Positions 26,096 to 34,485 of a stretch of DNA of 57,062 nt are shown here, in pieces (the first letter of the stretch is position 1; each line of letters starts with the position of its first letter). Origin of the DNA: DATATB01 sp036268995 (lineage in GTDB: Bacteria; Planctomycetota; Planctomycetia; Pirellulales; PNKZ01); contig DATATB010000125.1 in assembly GCA_036268995.1 (NCBI GenBank), positions 1 through 57,062 on the forward strand, read 5' to 3'. The notes beneath the pieces were generated by a model. The model was not told where the DNA came from. It saw only the letters and a program-made list of their open reading frames with translations, and searched no databases. Made by a program: the position numbers and the translations under genes.

Positions 26096-27632
26096 GAACG
26101 GCGGGTCTCTTAGAGGTCGCTGGAGTGCAGGCTCGGCTCGAAGCCGCCGGCCCGGATGGGCCAAAATGAGCAAGCAGGGCCGACCATTGCGCGAGCGTTG
26201 CAGACGCTTGATCGGCAGGTGCTTCGATGAGTAACCGTCCGGCATGAATCGCGGCACTGGCGGAGAGCTTGCCGGAGACCAGCTCGGCCAACGTTTCCAC
26301 GTCCACGCGGACGGTCGGGCAGCTCGCGTGTGGGCATCCGGTTGTGAGCGTCGAAGGCTCGTCGCCGGCAAAGCCGATCTGCCAACGTCCTCCACCTGGT
26401 CCCAGCACGTCGAAGCCCAGACTGCGCGCCGGAGGTTCGGCCTGCCAGGCCAGGTCGAGATCGGCGAGGCAGGCCTCGACATCGAGCGGAAGGGCAGGAT
26501 CGGCCGGGCGCGGCCAACCGAAGTTGACCGTCAGCGCGTAGCGCGCCAGCCTGACCAGCACTTCGTGCGTGAGCCGCGGGCAGACCACGCTACCGGCAAC
26601 GCGCCGCAAATTGGAAGTATCGAATTGAGCATCATCGCGGAAATAAGCGCGGTACGCGTGCAACTGATCGGCGAACGAAGCCGCCGCGCCGTTTTCGCCG
26701 CCGCGTCCTGCCGTCCGCAGCGCCGCGCCGTCATGCCGCGCAATCGCGTCGGCGGTGGCGCGCTCGATGTCGTCCACCGTCACCGGATGTTCGCTGGCCA
26801 GGTGGTAGGTCTGGCCGTGGCTGTCGGGATCGTTGATGATGCGCCACATCATGGCTGACACCCAATCGACCGGCACGAGGTTCTTGCGTTCGTTGCCTGC
26901 GAGGCCCAGCGCTTCGAGGTATGACGCGCGCCGCGGCGAGCCGTCTGTCTGTCCGCCGGGCGAGAAGATCGCTTGCAACGGACGATAGAAGCCATGGAAC
27001 GTAGGCGTGTAGCCCGTGCGGCTGTCGCCCACCACGATCGATGGGCGAAGAATCGTGGTTGTCGTCAAATGCGCGGCGCCGCGCACCAAGCGCTCGGCTT
27101 CAAGCTTGCTGCGCTCGTAGTCGTTACCCAGCGATTGTCCGACGTCGAGTTCGCTCTCGAGCACGCGGCCAGTCCGTCGTCCGCTCACGTAGGCCGTCGA
27201 GACATGAAAGCAATGATGAATGCTTGCGGCGCGACAGAGTTCGAGCAGGTGCCGCGTGCCATCCACGTTGGTCGACCACGGCTCGCCACTGGACGCGGCA
27301 TAGAACACCAGGCTTGCAGCAGAATGGATGACGGTCGAGCAGTGGGCCGCGACCCAGGCCAGCGCGCGATCATCGAGACCGCAACGCGGCTTGTGTAGAT
27401 CTCCTTCCAGCACGACGGGACGCGGCAGCCAGCGGTCGAGCTCTTCTTCCCAGCGGGCGATCATGGCGTCGAGCCTGCGCCGCGCGCTTTGTCCCGGGCG
27501 CGAGCGGACGATGACGGCCATCGGCCGATCGACGAGCACGGCTGCGCGCAGCACCGCCTGGCCCAGCAGGCCGGTGGCCCCCGTCAACAGATAGTGACTG
27601 CGGTCTGGATTCACGCGCTGATCCCGATGCAT
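26085..27632 (-). CDS. Thioester-reductase-like SDR with C-terminal SCP2-like domain
   Basis: About 515 aa. The N-terminal part is an extended SDR of the NAD-binding-4 type found in fatty acyl-CoA reductases and in reductase domains that release chains from carrier proteins: HYLLTGATGLLGQAVLR, HSAASLVF, STAYVSG, and catalytic YERSK. From about residue 385 a second domain resembles SCP2 sterol/lipid carriers (WQIGFAGDEPSTLTTG, then LAELVSGKLSASAAI). It is the first gene of the operon and overlaps the megasynthase start. The likely job is reductive release of the acyl chain to an aldehyde or alcohol, or reduction of a lipid bound by the SCP2-like part. The start is ATG 27632; GTG 27662 is possible. 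Confidence 0.75.
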   Translation of the reverse strand: MHRDQRVNPDRSHYLLTGATGLLGQAVLRAAVLVDRPMAVIVRSRPGQSARRRLDAMIARWEEELDRWLPRPVVLEGDLHKPRCGLDDRALAWVAAHCSTVIHSAASLVFYAASSGEPWSTNVDGTRHLLELCRAASIHHCFHVSTAYVSGRRTGRVLESELDVGQSLGNDYERSKLEAERLVRGAAHLTTTTILRPSIVVGDSRTGYTPTFHGFYRPLQAIFSPGGQTDGSPRRASYLEALGLAGNERKNLVPVDWVSAMMWRIINDPDSHGQTYHLASEHPVTVDDIERATADAIARHDGAALRTAGRGGENGAAASFADQLHAYRAYFRDDAQFDTSNLRRVAGSVVCPRLTHEVLVRLARYALTVNFGWPRPADPALPLDVEACLADLDLAWQAEPPARSLGFDVLGPGGGRWQIGFAGDEPSTLTTGCPHASCPTVRVDVETLAELVSGKLSASAAIHAGRLLIEAPADQASATLAQWSALLAHFGPSGPAASSRACTPATSKRPAVHAQ

Positions 27633-28409
27633 CTGAAGCACGTCGAAATGATAGCCCCTCACAAGTGCTGCGCGGCTTAAGAACTGAATCGCTCGGTCAC
27701 CAGCGGCCGCCCCAAAGGCCGCGGCGCCTGGCGGCGCGGTTCATTTTCCATGCAAGCAATCATCATCCCGAGGCCGTGGCTAATAGCGGAACTTGTGGCG
27801 AGGAAACGTGTTCCAAATGGGGGTGGTGATCGAAGTGATGACAAACCGCGCACCCGTCATGGCCGCGCGTGCGGGACAGCCGCGGTGCGTCGAGCGTGCT
27901 GCGACGCGTCGTGTGATTATAACTTCCCGCGCCGACGATCGTGAAGCGTGTATCAGATTCAAACGAAAGAAAAACGTTTGGTAATTGCAGCATCAGGAAT
28001 TGTTCACCTACGGAGTCGGCAATCCTAATTGAGCGGCCGCGTGTTGGCTGTTTTGAAACCAGGCTGAATTAAATGCCGAGTGATGCCCCCCGATAAGCTG
28101 AACTAATTTTGTCCAAATCGAGAATTAACAACGTTGGTGATTGAACTGCCTGTCGTCGGTGGTTATCGTTGCAATTCGTCTTTGTGTTCGCATCGTGGCT
28201 CTTCGATCCCGTGTGGTCGACGACGCCCAGGTCTTGAAGGCCGTGCGAGTGGTAATCTCCGCATTGATTTCCGCGCAGGAGTGGGCAGCTCTGTTGCGTG
28301 CTTCAGAATTTTCTTTTCATATCGGTCTGGTCGCCCCGGCCTTATCCAGAAGAGATCGCTCACAGCGGCCGAAGCCAAGTCGGCGGCGGCGATGCCTTTG
28401 CCTCGATTC
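27633..28409. other. 777-bp divergent intergenic region
   Basis: This gap lies between the lipid operon (minus) and the exopolysaccharide island (plus), so promoters for both should be here. Bases about 28000-28140 are clearly AT-richer. Several short frames exist on both strands (for example 27763-27993 minus, His-rich at its end), but none has a ribosome binding site or recognisable family. No RNA gene or repeat was recognised. Confidence 0.5.
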
Positions 28410-30794
28410 ATGAGTGCTCCCATGTCATCAAAAAACGAACAGCTCAGCCGCGATTGGACTCTCTCCTCGGCCATGCACGGGATCGGCTTGCCGGACCTGT
28501 TGCGCATCGTGAATCGCCGGCGGACGCTGCTGATTGCGGCCTTTGCGGTCGGCGTCGGACTCGGCGTGCTGTACTACAGCGTGGCCAGGTACAAGTACGA
28601 ATCGTCCGCGCAGATCCTGGTGATGAAGAAGGACTCGAATCTCGCCGCTCGCGGAATGGAAGGCCGCAACGAAGTCGAATCGCGGATTTCAGAAGATCTG
28701 TTGGCGACGCACATGCAGATCTTGCAGAGCCGCCAGATTGTGGATCAGGCGCTCAAGAGCCACGGTTATGACAAACTGCCGTCGATTGTCGACCACCTGG
28801 CTTACAACGAAGATGCCACGTCGTTCGTGATCGACCGCTTGTACGTCACGCGCGGCGGCGCCGGCCAGGCGAAAGTGGCGCACGTGCTCAACGTCAAGTT
28901 CCGGCATACGTCGCCCGAGGAAGCTCGGGATATCCTCAACGCAATCATCGACAGCTACAAGGCCTTCTTGGGCGAGAAGTTCCAGGACGTCAGCAAGGAA
29001 GCGGCCACGCTGATCTCGGAAGCCAAGGTCGATCTGGCCAAGGAAATGGACGCGGCCGAGCAGGCTTATCAGAAATTTCGCGAAGAGGCGCCGCTGTTGT
29101 GGAAGGGCGACGAAAGCGCGAACATCCACCGCGTACGCTACGAAGAGCTCGAAGCGGCGCTCTCGGAAATCCGCTTGAAGACCAGCCAGGCTCATGCGCG
29201 GCTCGACGTCGTGCGCACGGCCGTCAAGGATCAGGATGCGCGCAACGCACCGGATCTCGAGCGACTGTCGCTGCTGGACGACACGCACATCGAGCGCCTG
29301 TCGTTGCTGGTCGAGGTCGACAAGGGGGACGCCATGACGGCCGAATTCCAGGCCACGCAGCCCGCGAGGTCGGAAGGCGCCCGCGCCGAGCACGATTCGC
29401 TGCTGCACTTGTTGCTCAAGGAAAACACGCTGCGAACCGACCTCGGGCCTGAACATCCGCAAGTGCAGGAAGTCGAACGCCAGATCAGCATTATTCGGAA
29501 TTTTCTCAAGCAGAAATCGGCCCAGTTGGGCGGCATCGAAGACAAGCTCAGGCTCACGCCGCGCAACCTGCTGCACGCGTACGTGGGCCTGCTCGAGCAC
29601 GATCTGGCGACGCTGCAAAAACGCCAGGACGGCTTGGAACTGCTGGCCAAGAGCGAGGCCGAACAAGCCAAGTCGCTCGTCAGCTACGAGCTGCGCGGCG
29701 AAACGATGAAGAAGGAAGTCGAACGCAAGCAGGCCCTGTACGACGCGGTGCTCGACCGCTTGCGCGAAATCAACCTGGTGAAAGACTACGGCGGGTTCAT
29801 CACCGAGGTGATCGCGCCGCCGGAACTGGGAGAAAAAGTCTGGCCCAAGCTGTCGCTGTCGTTGGCGCTGGGCGGCCTATTCGGCCTCGTGCTGGGCGGT
29901 GGTTTGGCGGGCATGTTCGAATTGGTCGACCCCATGTTCCACGGCATCGAAGAAGTCGGCCAGGCGCTGGACACGGTCGTCTTGTCGCGGGTGCCGAGAC
30001 TCGTGGAAGGCACGCCGGCGGCCGCCGTGCCCGACTCGCGCTTGACCGCGGTGGTGGCGGCGTTTCATCGACCTCGGTCGCGGGAGTCAGAAGTCGTGCG
30101 CGTGTTGCGCACGTCGCTGCTGTTTCGCCTCAACGGCGCCAAGCATCAGCTCATCGCCTTCACGAGCCCCAACCCGTCCGACGGCAAGACGACGGTCGTC
30201 TCCAACCTGGCGGTGAGCATGGCCCAGGCGGGCTACACCGTGCTGCTGGTGGACTGCGACATGCGGCGGCCAACGGTGCATAAGCTCTTCGGCTGCGACG
30301 CCGCCAACGGCCTGGCCGAATTGGTGGACGGCCGGGTGGAACCCACCGAAGCCATTCGCTCGACGGAGGCCGCCAACCTGTCGGTGCTCCCGTCCGGCGC
30401 GATTCCGGCCAATCCGGCCGAATTGCTCACCTCGTCGAAATTTGTCGAACTGCTGGCTTGGCTGCGCGAGCGCTACGACTACGTGCTGCTGGATTCGCCG
30501 CCGCTGTTGGCGGTAGCCGACCCGTGCATTATTGCCCAGCACACCGATGGCGTCGTGCTCACTGTCAGGCCGAGCAAGGATTCGCGCATGCAGGTCCAGC
30601 GATCGAAGGAGCTACTCGAGGCCGCGAACGCCCGGCTGCTGGGCGCGGTTGTCAACGCTTACGACCTGACTCGCCAGCAGTTGAATTCGTATGACTACGG
30701 TTACGGCTATGGGTACGGCTACGAATCCTACGGCGATTACAGCGAACCCCAGTCTGGCGACACGCCGCAGCAACTTGAAAAGGCCGGTACTTAA
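28410..30794 (+). CDS. Polysaccharide co-polymerase/BY-kinase (Wzc/GumC-ExoP type)
   Basis: About 794 aa. An N-terminal Wzz domain has a membrane segment near residues 38-58 (RRRTLLIAAFAVGVGLGVLYY). A long periplasmic coiled-coil stretch (about 180-440) and a second membrane segment (about 485-505) follow. The cytoplasmic kinase domain has Walker A SPNPSDGKTT (about 590), Walker A' LLVDCDMRRP (about 613) and Walker B YVLLDSPP (about 690). The C-terminal tail is a tyrosine cluster (YDYGYGYGYGYESYGDY), the autophosphorylation site of bacterial tyrosine kinases. It controls chain length and export of the polysaccharide and probably works with the Wza-like lipoprotein at 49.9-51.3 kb. Start uncertain: 28392 and 28422 also fit. 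Confidence 0.9.
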   Translation: MSAPMSSKNEQLSRDWTLSSAMHGIGLPDLLRIVNRRRTLLIAAFAVGVGLGVLYYSVARYKYESSAQILVMKKDSNLAARGMEGRNEVESRISEDLLATHMQILQSRQIVDQALKSHGYDKLPSIVDHLAYNEDATSFVIDRLYVTRGGAGQAKVAHVLNVKFRHTSPEEARDILNAIIDSYKAFLGEKFQDVSKEAATLISEAKVDLAKEMDAAEQAYQKFREEAPLLWKGDESANIHRVRYEELEAALSEIRLKTSQAHARLDVVRTAVKDQDARNAPDLERLSLLDDTHIERLSLLVEVDKGDAMTAEFQATQPARSEGARAEHDSLLHLLLKENTLRTDLGPEHPQVQEVERQISIIRNFLKQKSAQLGGIEDKLRLTPRNLLHAYVGLLEHDLATLQKRQDGLELLAKSEAEQAKSLVSYELRGETMKKEVERKQALYDAVLDRLREINLVKDYGGFITEVIAPPELGEKVWPKLSLSLALGGLFGLVLGGGLAGMFELVDPMFHGIEEVGQALDTVVLSRVPRLVEGTPAAAVPDSRLTAVVAAFHRPRSRESEVVRVLRTSLLFRLNGAKHQLIAFTSPNPSDGKTTVVSNLAVSMAQAGYTVLLVDCDMRRPTVHKLFGCDAANGLAELVDGRVEPTEAIRSTEAANLSVLPSGAIPANPAELLTSSKFVELLAWLRERYDYVLLDSPPLLAVADPCIIAQHTDGVVLTVRPSKDSRMQVQRSKELLEAANARLLGAVVNAYDLTRQQLNSYDYGYGYGYGYESYGDYSEPQSGDTPQQLEKAGT

Positions 30795-31004
30795 AAGGAG
30801 GACTGATCCACCGCATCGCCAACGACTGGCAGAGAAGGCACGATGTTTGCCGGTCGAAACAAGTTTCAGTGGCAGGCGCGCGTCGGGTTGTTTGAATTTC
30901 GTCATGGCGCGCCTGTTGACCGTTAGCAGCGATCCACCTCCAGGATGAGGTGCGATGGACCGGCAGGCAGCCGATCCGTGGAGAGCGTTACGAGTAACTG
31001 TAGT

Positions 31005-32537
31005 ATGGCAACCGTCCGAGAAAAACGTTCGTTAGTGCCCTGGCACTCTAAAAGGCGGCGCTCCCAACAGCTGAATCTGGCGGATTCAGCAAATCGCGGT
31101 GCACGGCACTGGCCGTTCGCTCAGCGTTATCTTTTGCAGGTCTGGCTGACCAGCCTGCCGCTCTGGCTTGCCGATCAACTGGCGCTGGCCCTCTCGCTGG
31201 CTTCCGCCCTGGCCTTGCAAGCACTCCTGCCCGGGCCGGGACACGTCGACGTGGCCATCACTTGGGCGGCCCTAGCCCTGGGCGCGTCGGTCGTGAATTA
31301 CTGTTTCAGCCTGTACCCCGGCATCGGGTTGAACAGCGAGGCCGAACTCCGCAAAACCAGCCTGGCGCTAACGGTGCTATTCGGCGCCTTTGCGGCTGCG
31401 ATGCTCACGCGCGACGTGGCGGCCGGCAGCGCCCGCTTGCTGGGCGAGGTCTGGCTGCTGGCATTGGCGGCCACGCCCATGCTGCGACGAGCGGCTCGCC
31501 AGATCGCCGCCGGCTACTCCTGGTGGGGCCAGCCGGCGCTGGTGCTGGGCGGCCACGCCGCGGGCGCGCACGCGTATCGCACGCTGCTCGCCTCGCCGCA
31601 ACAGGGTTTGCGGCCCGTGGGCATTCTCGACGACGGGCACCGCCACTGGGCCGACGAATTTGTCGATCCGGCCTGGTATCTGGGTCCGCTGGACGCCACC
31701 GATGCGATCGCCCGCGAGCACGACGTGTTTTGGGGAGTGGTGAGCCTGAATCACCAGGGCTCCTTGCATGCACAGGGCGACGTGGCGCAGCTCATGGATC
31801 GCTACACGTGCGCGCTGCCGCACCTGTTGCTGGTACCCAACGTGGGCAATCCGCCAAGGCTCTGGGAAGGCGCGCACGATTGCGGTCTGCTGGGCGGCAT
31901 GCGGCTCGACGAACGCATCTTGCTGCCGGTGCCCCAGCTTGCCAAGCGAGCGCTCGACCTGCTGCTGACCTTGATCGGCGGCCTGGTGATCCTGCCGCTG
32001 GTGGCGGCCATTGCCCTGGCCATTCGCATCGACTCGCCGGGACCGATCTTCTACAGCCAGGATCGCGTCGGCCGTGGTGGCCGGCGTTTCCGGGCGTGGA
32101 AGTTCCGTTCGATGGTCGTGAATGCCGAGAACGTTCTGGATGCCTACCTCGAGCAACATCCGGAATTCAAAGAAGAGTGGATCGATTATCAAAAACTCAA
32201 GCGAGATCCGCGGATCACGACTGTCGGCAAGTTCTTGCGCAAGAGCAGCCTGGATGAGCTGCCGCAACTGTGGAACGTGCTCAACGGCGACATGAGCCTG
32301 GTCGGCCCGCGGCCGATCTTGTTTTCGCAAATCCAGGACTACAAGCCCTTTCATCTCTATGTGCGGTTGCGGCCAGGCATCACGGGGCTGTGGCAAATCA
32401 GCGGCCGCAATTTCACTACGTTCCAACAGCGGGCCGAATACGACACGATTTATGCCCGCAATTGGTCACTATGGTTCGACCTGCACATCCTGATGCGAAC
32501 CTTGAAGGTCGTGTTGCGTTGCGAGGGTTCGTACTGA
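31005..32537 (+). CDS. Initiating sugar-phosphate transferase (WbaP-like polyprenyl glycosylphosphotransferase)
   Basis: About 510 aa. Four hydrophobic N-terminal segments (about 30-180) and a soluble Rossmann-like domain are followed by the catalytic phosphoglycosyltransferase domain from about 315. That domain has a re-entrant helix (LAKRALDLLLTLIGGLVILPL), then the conserved SPGPIFYSQDRVGRGG, WKFRSM, KSSLDELPQLWNVLNGDMSL and GPRP. This is the WbaP/PssY plan: it moves hexose-1-phosphate onto undecaprenyl phosphate at the inner membrane to start the repeat unit. It lies about 200 bases after the BY-kinase gene on the same strand. The stop overlaps the next ATG (TGATG), so it is coupled to the GT. 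The start at 31005 is a best guess. Confidence 0.9.
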   Translation: MATVREKRSLVPWHSKRRRSQQLNLADSANRGARHWPFAQRYLLQVWLTSLPLWLADQLALALSLASALALQALLPGPGHVDVAITWAALALGASVVNYCFSLYPGIGLNSEAELRKTSLALTVLFGAFAAAMLTRDVAAGSARLLGEVWLLALAATPMLRRAARQIAAGYSWWGQPALVLGGHAAGAHAYRTLLASPQQGLRPVGILDDGHRHWADEFVDPAWYLGPLDATDAIAREHDVFWGVVSLNHQGSLHAQGDVAQLMDRYTCALPHLLLVPNVGNPPRLWEGAHDCGLLGGMRLDERILLPVPQLAKRALDLLLTLIGGLVILPLVAAIALAIRIDSPGPIFYSQDRVGRGGRRFRAWKFRSMVVNAENVLDAYLEQHPEFKEEWIDYQKLKRDPRITTVGKFLRKSSLDELPQLWNVLNGDMSLVGPRPILFSQIQDYKPFHLYVRLRPGITGLWQISGRNFTTFQQRAEYDTIYARNWSLWFDLHILMRTLKVVLRCEGSY

Positions 32538-33889
32538 TGGCGCTTTGGAACGTGCGAGGAACCTTCGGACGAAAAGCGGACTCGCTCGTCGCGGCGGCGA
32601 TGTTCGCATCCGACGCAGCGGCCACCGGTGCCGTATCAGTCCCGGTGGACACCAGTCACGCTGCCGCGCTGCTAGACCATCCTGCGCAATTACCTGCCAA
32701 GCGAGTCGATGTTGCCAAGAGACTTTCGCTGGGCATCGTTGGCACCCGCGGCATACCGGCGCGACATGGCGGTTTCGAGACGTTCGCCGAACACTTGGCG
32801 CTTTATCTCGTCGAGCGTGGCTGGGACGTGACCGTTTACTGCCAAACGCCTGGCCGCGGTCCGATATCCGAGGATCAATGGCACGGGGTTAAACGCGTGC
32901 TGATTCCGATTTCCGTCTCCGGCGCACTGGGAACCATTTTGTTCGACTGGCAAGCGGCTCGGCACGCTTCGAAACAGCAGAACCTTGTTTTGACGCTCGG
33001 ATACAACACCGCCATCATGTCGCTTTTTTATCGGGCGACGGGGACCCGGCAACTGATCAATATGGACGGCCTGGAATGGCAGCGCAATAAGTGGAGGTTC
33101 CATGAAAAAGCGTGGCTGTTCGTCAACGAGCGGCTCGGCTGCTGGCTCGGCCATCACCTGATCGCCGACCACCCGGAGATCGAAAACCATCTTGCGACGC
33201 GCGTGCGGAACGACAAAATCACCATGATCCCGTACGGCGCCGCCGAGATCCTTGCGGCCGATCCCGCGCGCTTGGAGCCATTGGGCTTGACGCCTGGGTC
33301 GTATGCCTTGGTCATTGCCCGACCGGAACCGGAAAATTCCATTTTGGAGATCGTCCGGGCATTTTCACGCGTGCAGAGGAACTACCAATTGGTGGTGCTC
33401 GGCAACTATGATCCGGTCGTCAACCGTTTTCACCGCTCAGTAATTGAGGCGGCCAGCGAAGAAGTCATTTTTCCCGGCGCCATCTACGACGCCGCGACCG
33501 TCCAGGCGCTCCGGTTCCATGCGCGCCTCTATATTCATGGCCACACCGTGGGGGGAACGAACCCGTCGCTGGTCGAAGCGATGGCGGCCGGCTCGCCGGT
33601 GCTGGCGTACGACAATCGCTTCAATCGATGGGTAGCCGTTGACGCTGCGCACTACTTTTCGGACGAAGATAGCTGCGCGATTGCGCTGGATTCGCTGCTG
33701 CGCGACGACGCGTGGCTCCAAAAGTTGGGCACCGCGGCTCGCGCCAGGTTCCTGGAGAATTTTCGCTGGAGCGGGATCCTCGAGGAGTATGAGCAGTTAT
33801 TGGCATCCTGGGCTCCGGAAGCCGCGCGGCAGTCACCCGAGCAGCCAGAGACAAACATTCGCGCCCTAGTGAAAAAACACCCACGCTAG
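32537..33889 (+). CDS. Glycosyltransferase, GT4-type with DUF1972 N-terminus
   Basis: 450 aa. After about 55 residues of low-complexity lead, the sugar-acceptor half begins with LGIVGTRGIPARHGGFETFA, the signature of the DUF1972 family found in rhamnosyl and related transferases. The donor half has GTNPSLVEAMAAGSPVLAYD (about 355), the E-x7-E-like nucleotide-sugar site of GT4. It adds a sugar to the lipid-linked repeat on the cytoplasmic side. A rhamnose donor is plausible because the dTDP-rhamnose genes lie 11 kb downstream, but this is inference. The ATG overlaps the stop of the WbaP-like gene. Confidence 0.85.
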   Translation: MALWNVRGTFGRKADSLVAAAMFASDAAATGAVSVPVDTSHAAALLDHPAQLPAKRVDVAKRLSLGIVGTRGIPARHGGFETFAEHLALYLVERGWDVTVYCQTPGRGPISEDQWHGVKRVLIPISVSGALGTILFDWQAARHASKQQNLVLTLGYNTAIMSLFYRATGTRQLINMDGLEWQRNKWRFHEKAWLFVNERLGCWLGHHLIADHPEIENHLATRVRNDKITMIPYGAAEILAADPARLEPLGLTPGSYALVIARPEPENSILEIVRAFSRVQRNYQLVVLGNYDPVVNRFHRSVIEAASEEVIFPGAIYDAATVQALRFHARLYIHGHTVGGTNPSLVEAMAAGSPVLAYDNRFNRWVAVDAAHYFSDEDSCAIALDSLLRDDAWLQKLGTAARARFLENFRWSGILEEYEQLLASWAPEAARQSPEQPETNIRALVKKHPR

Positions 33890-34161
33890 GGAACTGTCGA
33901 AAAATGACTTTGGCGTTTGGCAATTGCTTCCATCGTTCGGTGGCCGTCAACGCGGCGCTATCTTGGAGCGCTGGCCCGTGACGAAGCACCGTGCGCGCGG
34001 CGAACGGCGATTCTCGCCGCAGCCATTATTAGGCAATTGGCTTCGATTCTCGAAGATTACAAACGATCACTGACCGATTGGGCGCCCATCACCGAGACGG
34101 CACCGACGAAGCATAAGAGCTTCGTCAGCAGAATTCGTGGGAACGAGGCGGAATCAACAAT
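33890..34161. other. Gene-free stretch upstream of the hldE-like relic
   Basis: About 270 bases between the GT4 gene and the recognisable relic. Frames are short and broken by stops. A 109-codon frame at 33917-34246 has no family features. It may hold decayed upstream sequence of the relic, but no homology can be read. Confidence 0.35.
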
Positions 34162-34407
34162 GGAAATGCGTTCGGCAACGTGGTGGAGCCGATCCAAGCG
34201 GTCGCGGTCGTCACGTTGTACCACGATCCGACGCCGCTCCACCTGATCCAGGCCGTCAGCCCCGACGTGCCTTTCAAAGGCGCCGAATACACGGTCAAAA
34301 CCGTCGTGGGCGGCGATTACGTGCGCTCCTAAGGCGGGACCGTTTCTCTGATCGGTTTAATTCCCGAGCACAGTGCCAGTCGATTGGCGGCGCGGCTCCA
34401 CGTATAA
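34162..34407 (+). pseudogene. Relic of the C-terminus of an HldE/RfaE2-type heptose adenylyltransferase
   Basis: The frame from 34162 reads VTLYHDPTPLHLIQAVSPDV, then FKGAEYTVKTVVGGDYVRS and a TAA at 34330. After that stop the same frame resumes with GGTVSLIGLIPEHSASRL and ends at 34407. In the RfaE2/HldE family this region reads 'DEPTPLxLIxxIxPDVLVKGGDYT...VxSYGG..', so TAA replaces the usual Tyr codon. The N-terminal adenylyltransferase HxGH part and the kinase domain are absent. It sits just before a GT9 heptosyltransferase gene, which fits lost ADP-heptose synthesis at this locus. Good homology is read by eye only. Confidence 0.7.
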
Positions 34408-34485
34408 TGACGGTCTCGCTGGTTCCGTAGTGCAACCGTTGGGCTGCGACCACGCGCGCCTGTTTGAACGCCCCTCTGAATCGCT

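Noticed and set aside
24353..26113. 586-codon plus-strand open frame opposite the synthase gene
   Set aside because: It is antisense to clear KS motifs and has Arg/His/Gln-rich composition without domains; high GC content creates such frames.
27763..27993. 76-codon minus-strand frame with a His-rich tail in the divergent gap
   Set aside because: No ribosome binding site; a second overlapping frame looks equally plausible, so neither can be supported.
30843..30926. 27-codon frame beginning with ATG after AGAGAAGG, between the BY-kinase and WbaP-like genes
   Set aside because: The ribosome-site spacing is good, but the peptide has no family, helix or signal and conservation cannot be tested here.
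33917..34246. 109-codon frame before the hldE-like relic
   Set aside because: Ser/Arg-rich with no motif; it overlaps the relic in another frame and lacks a ribosome binding site.
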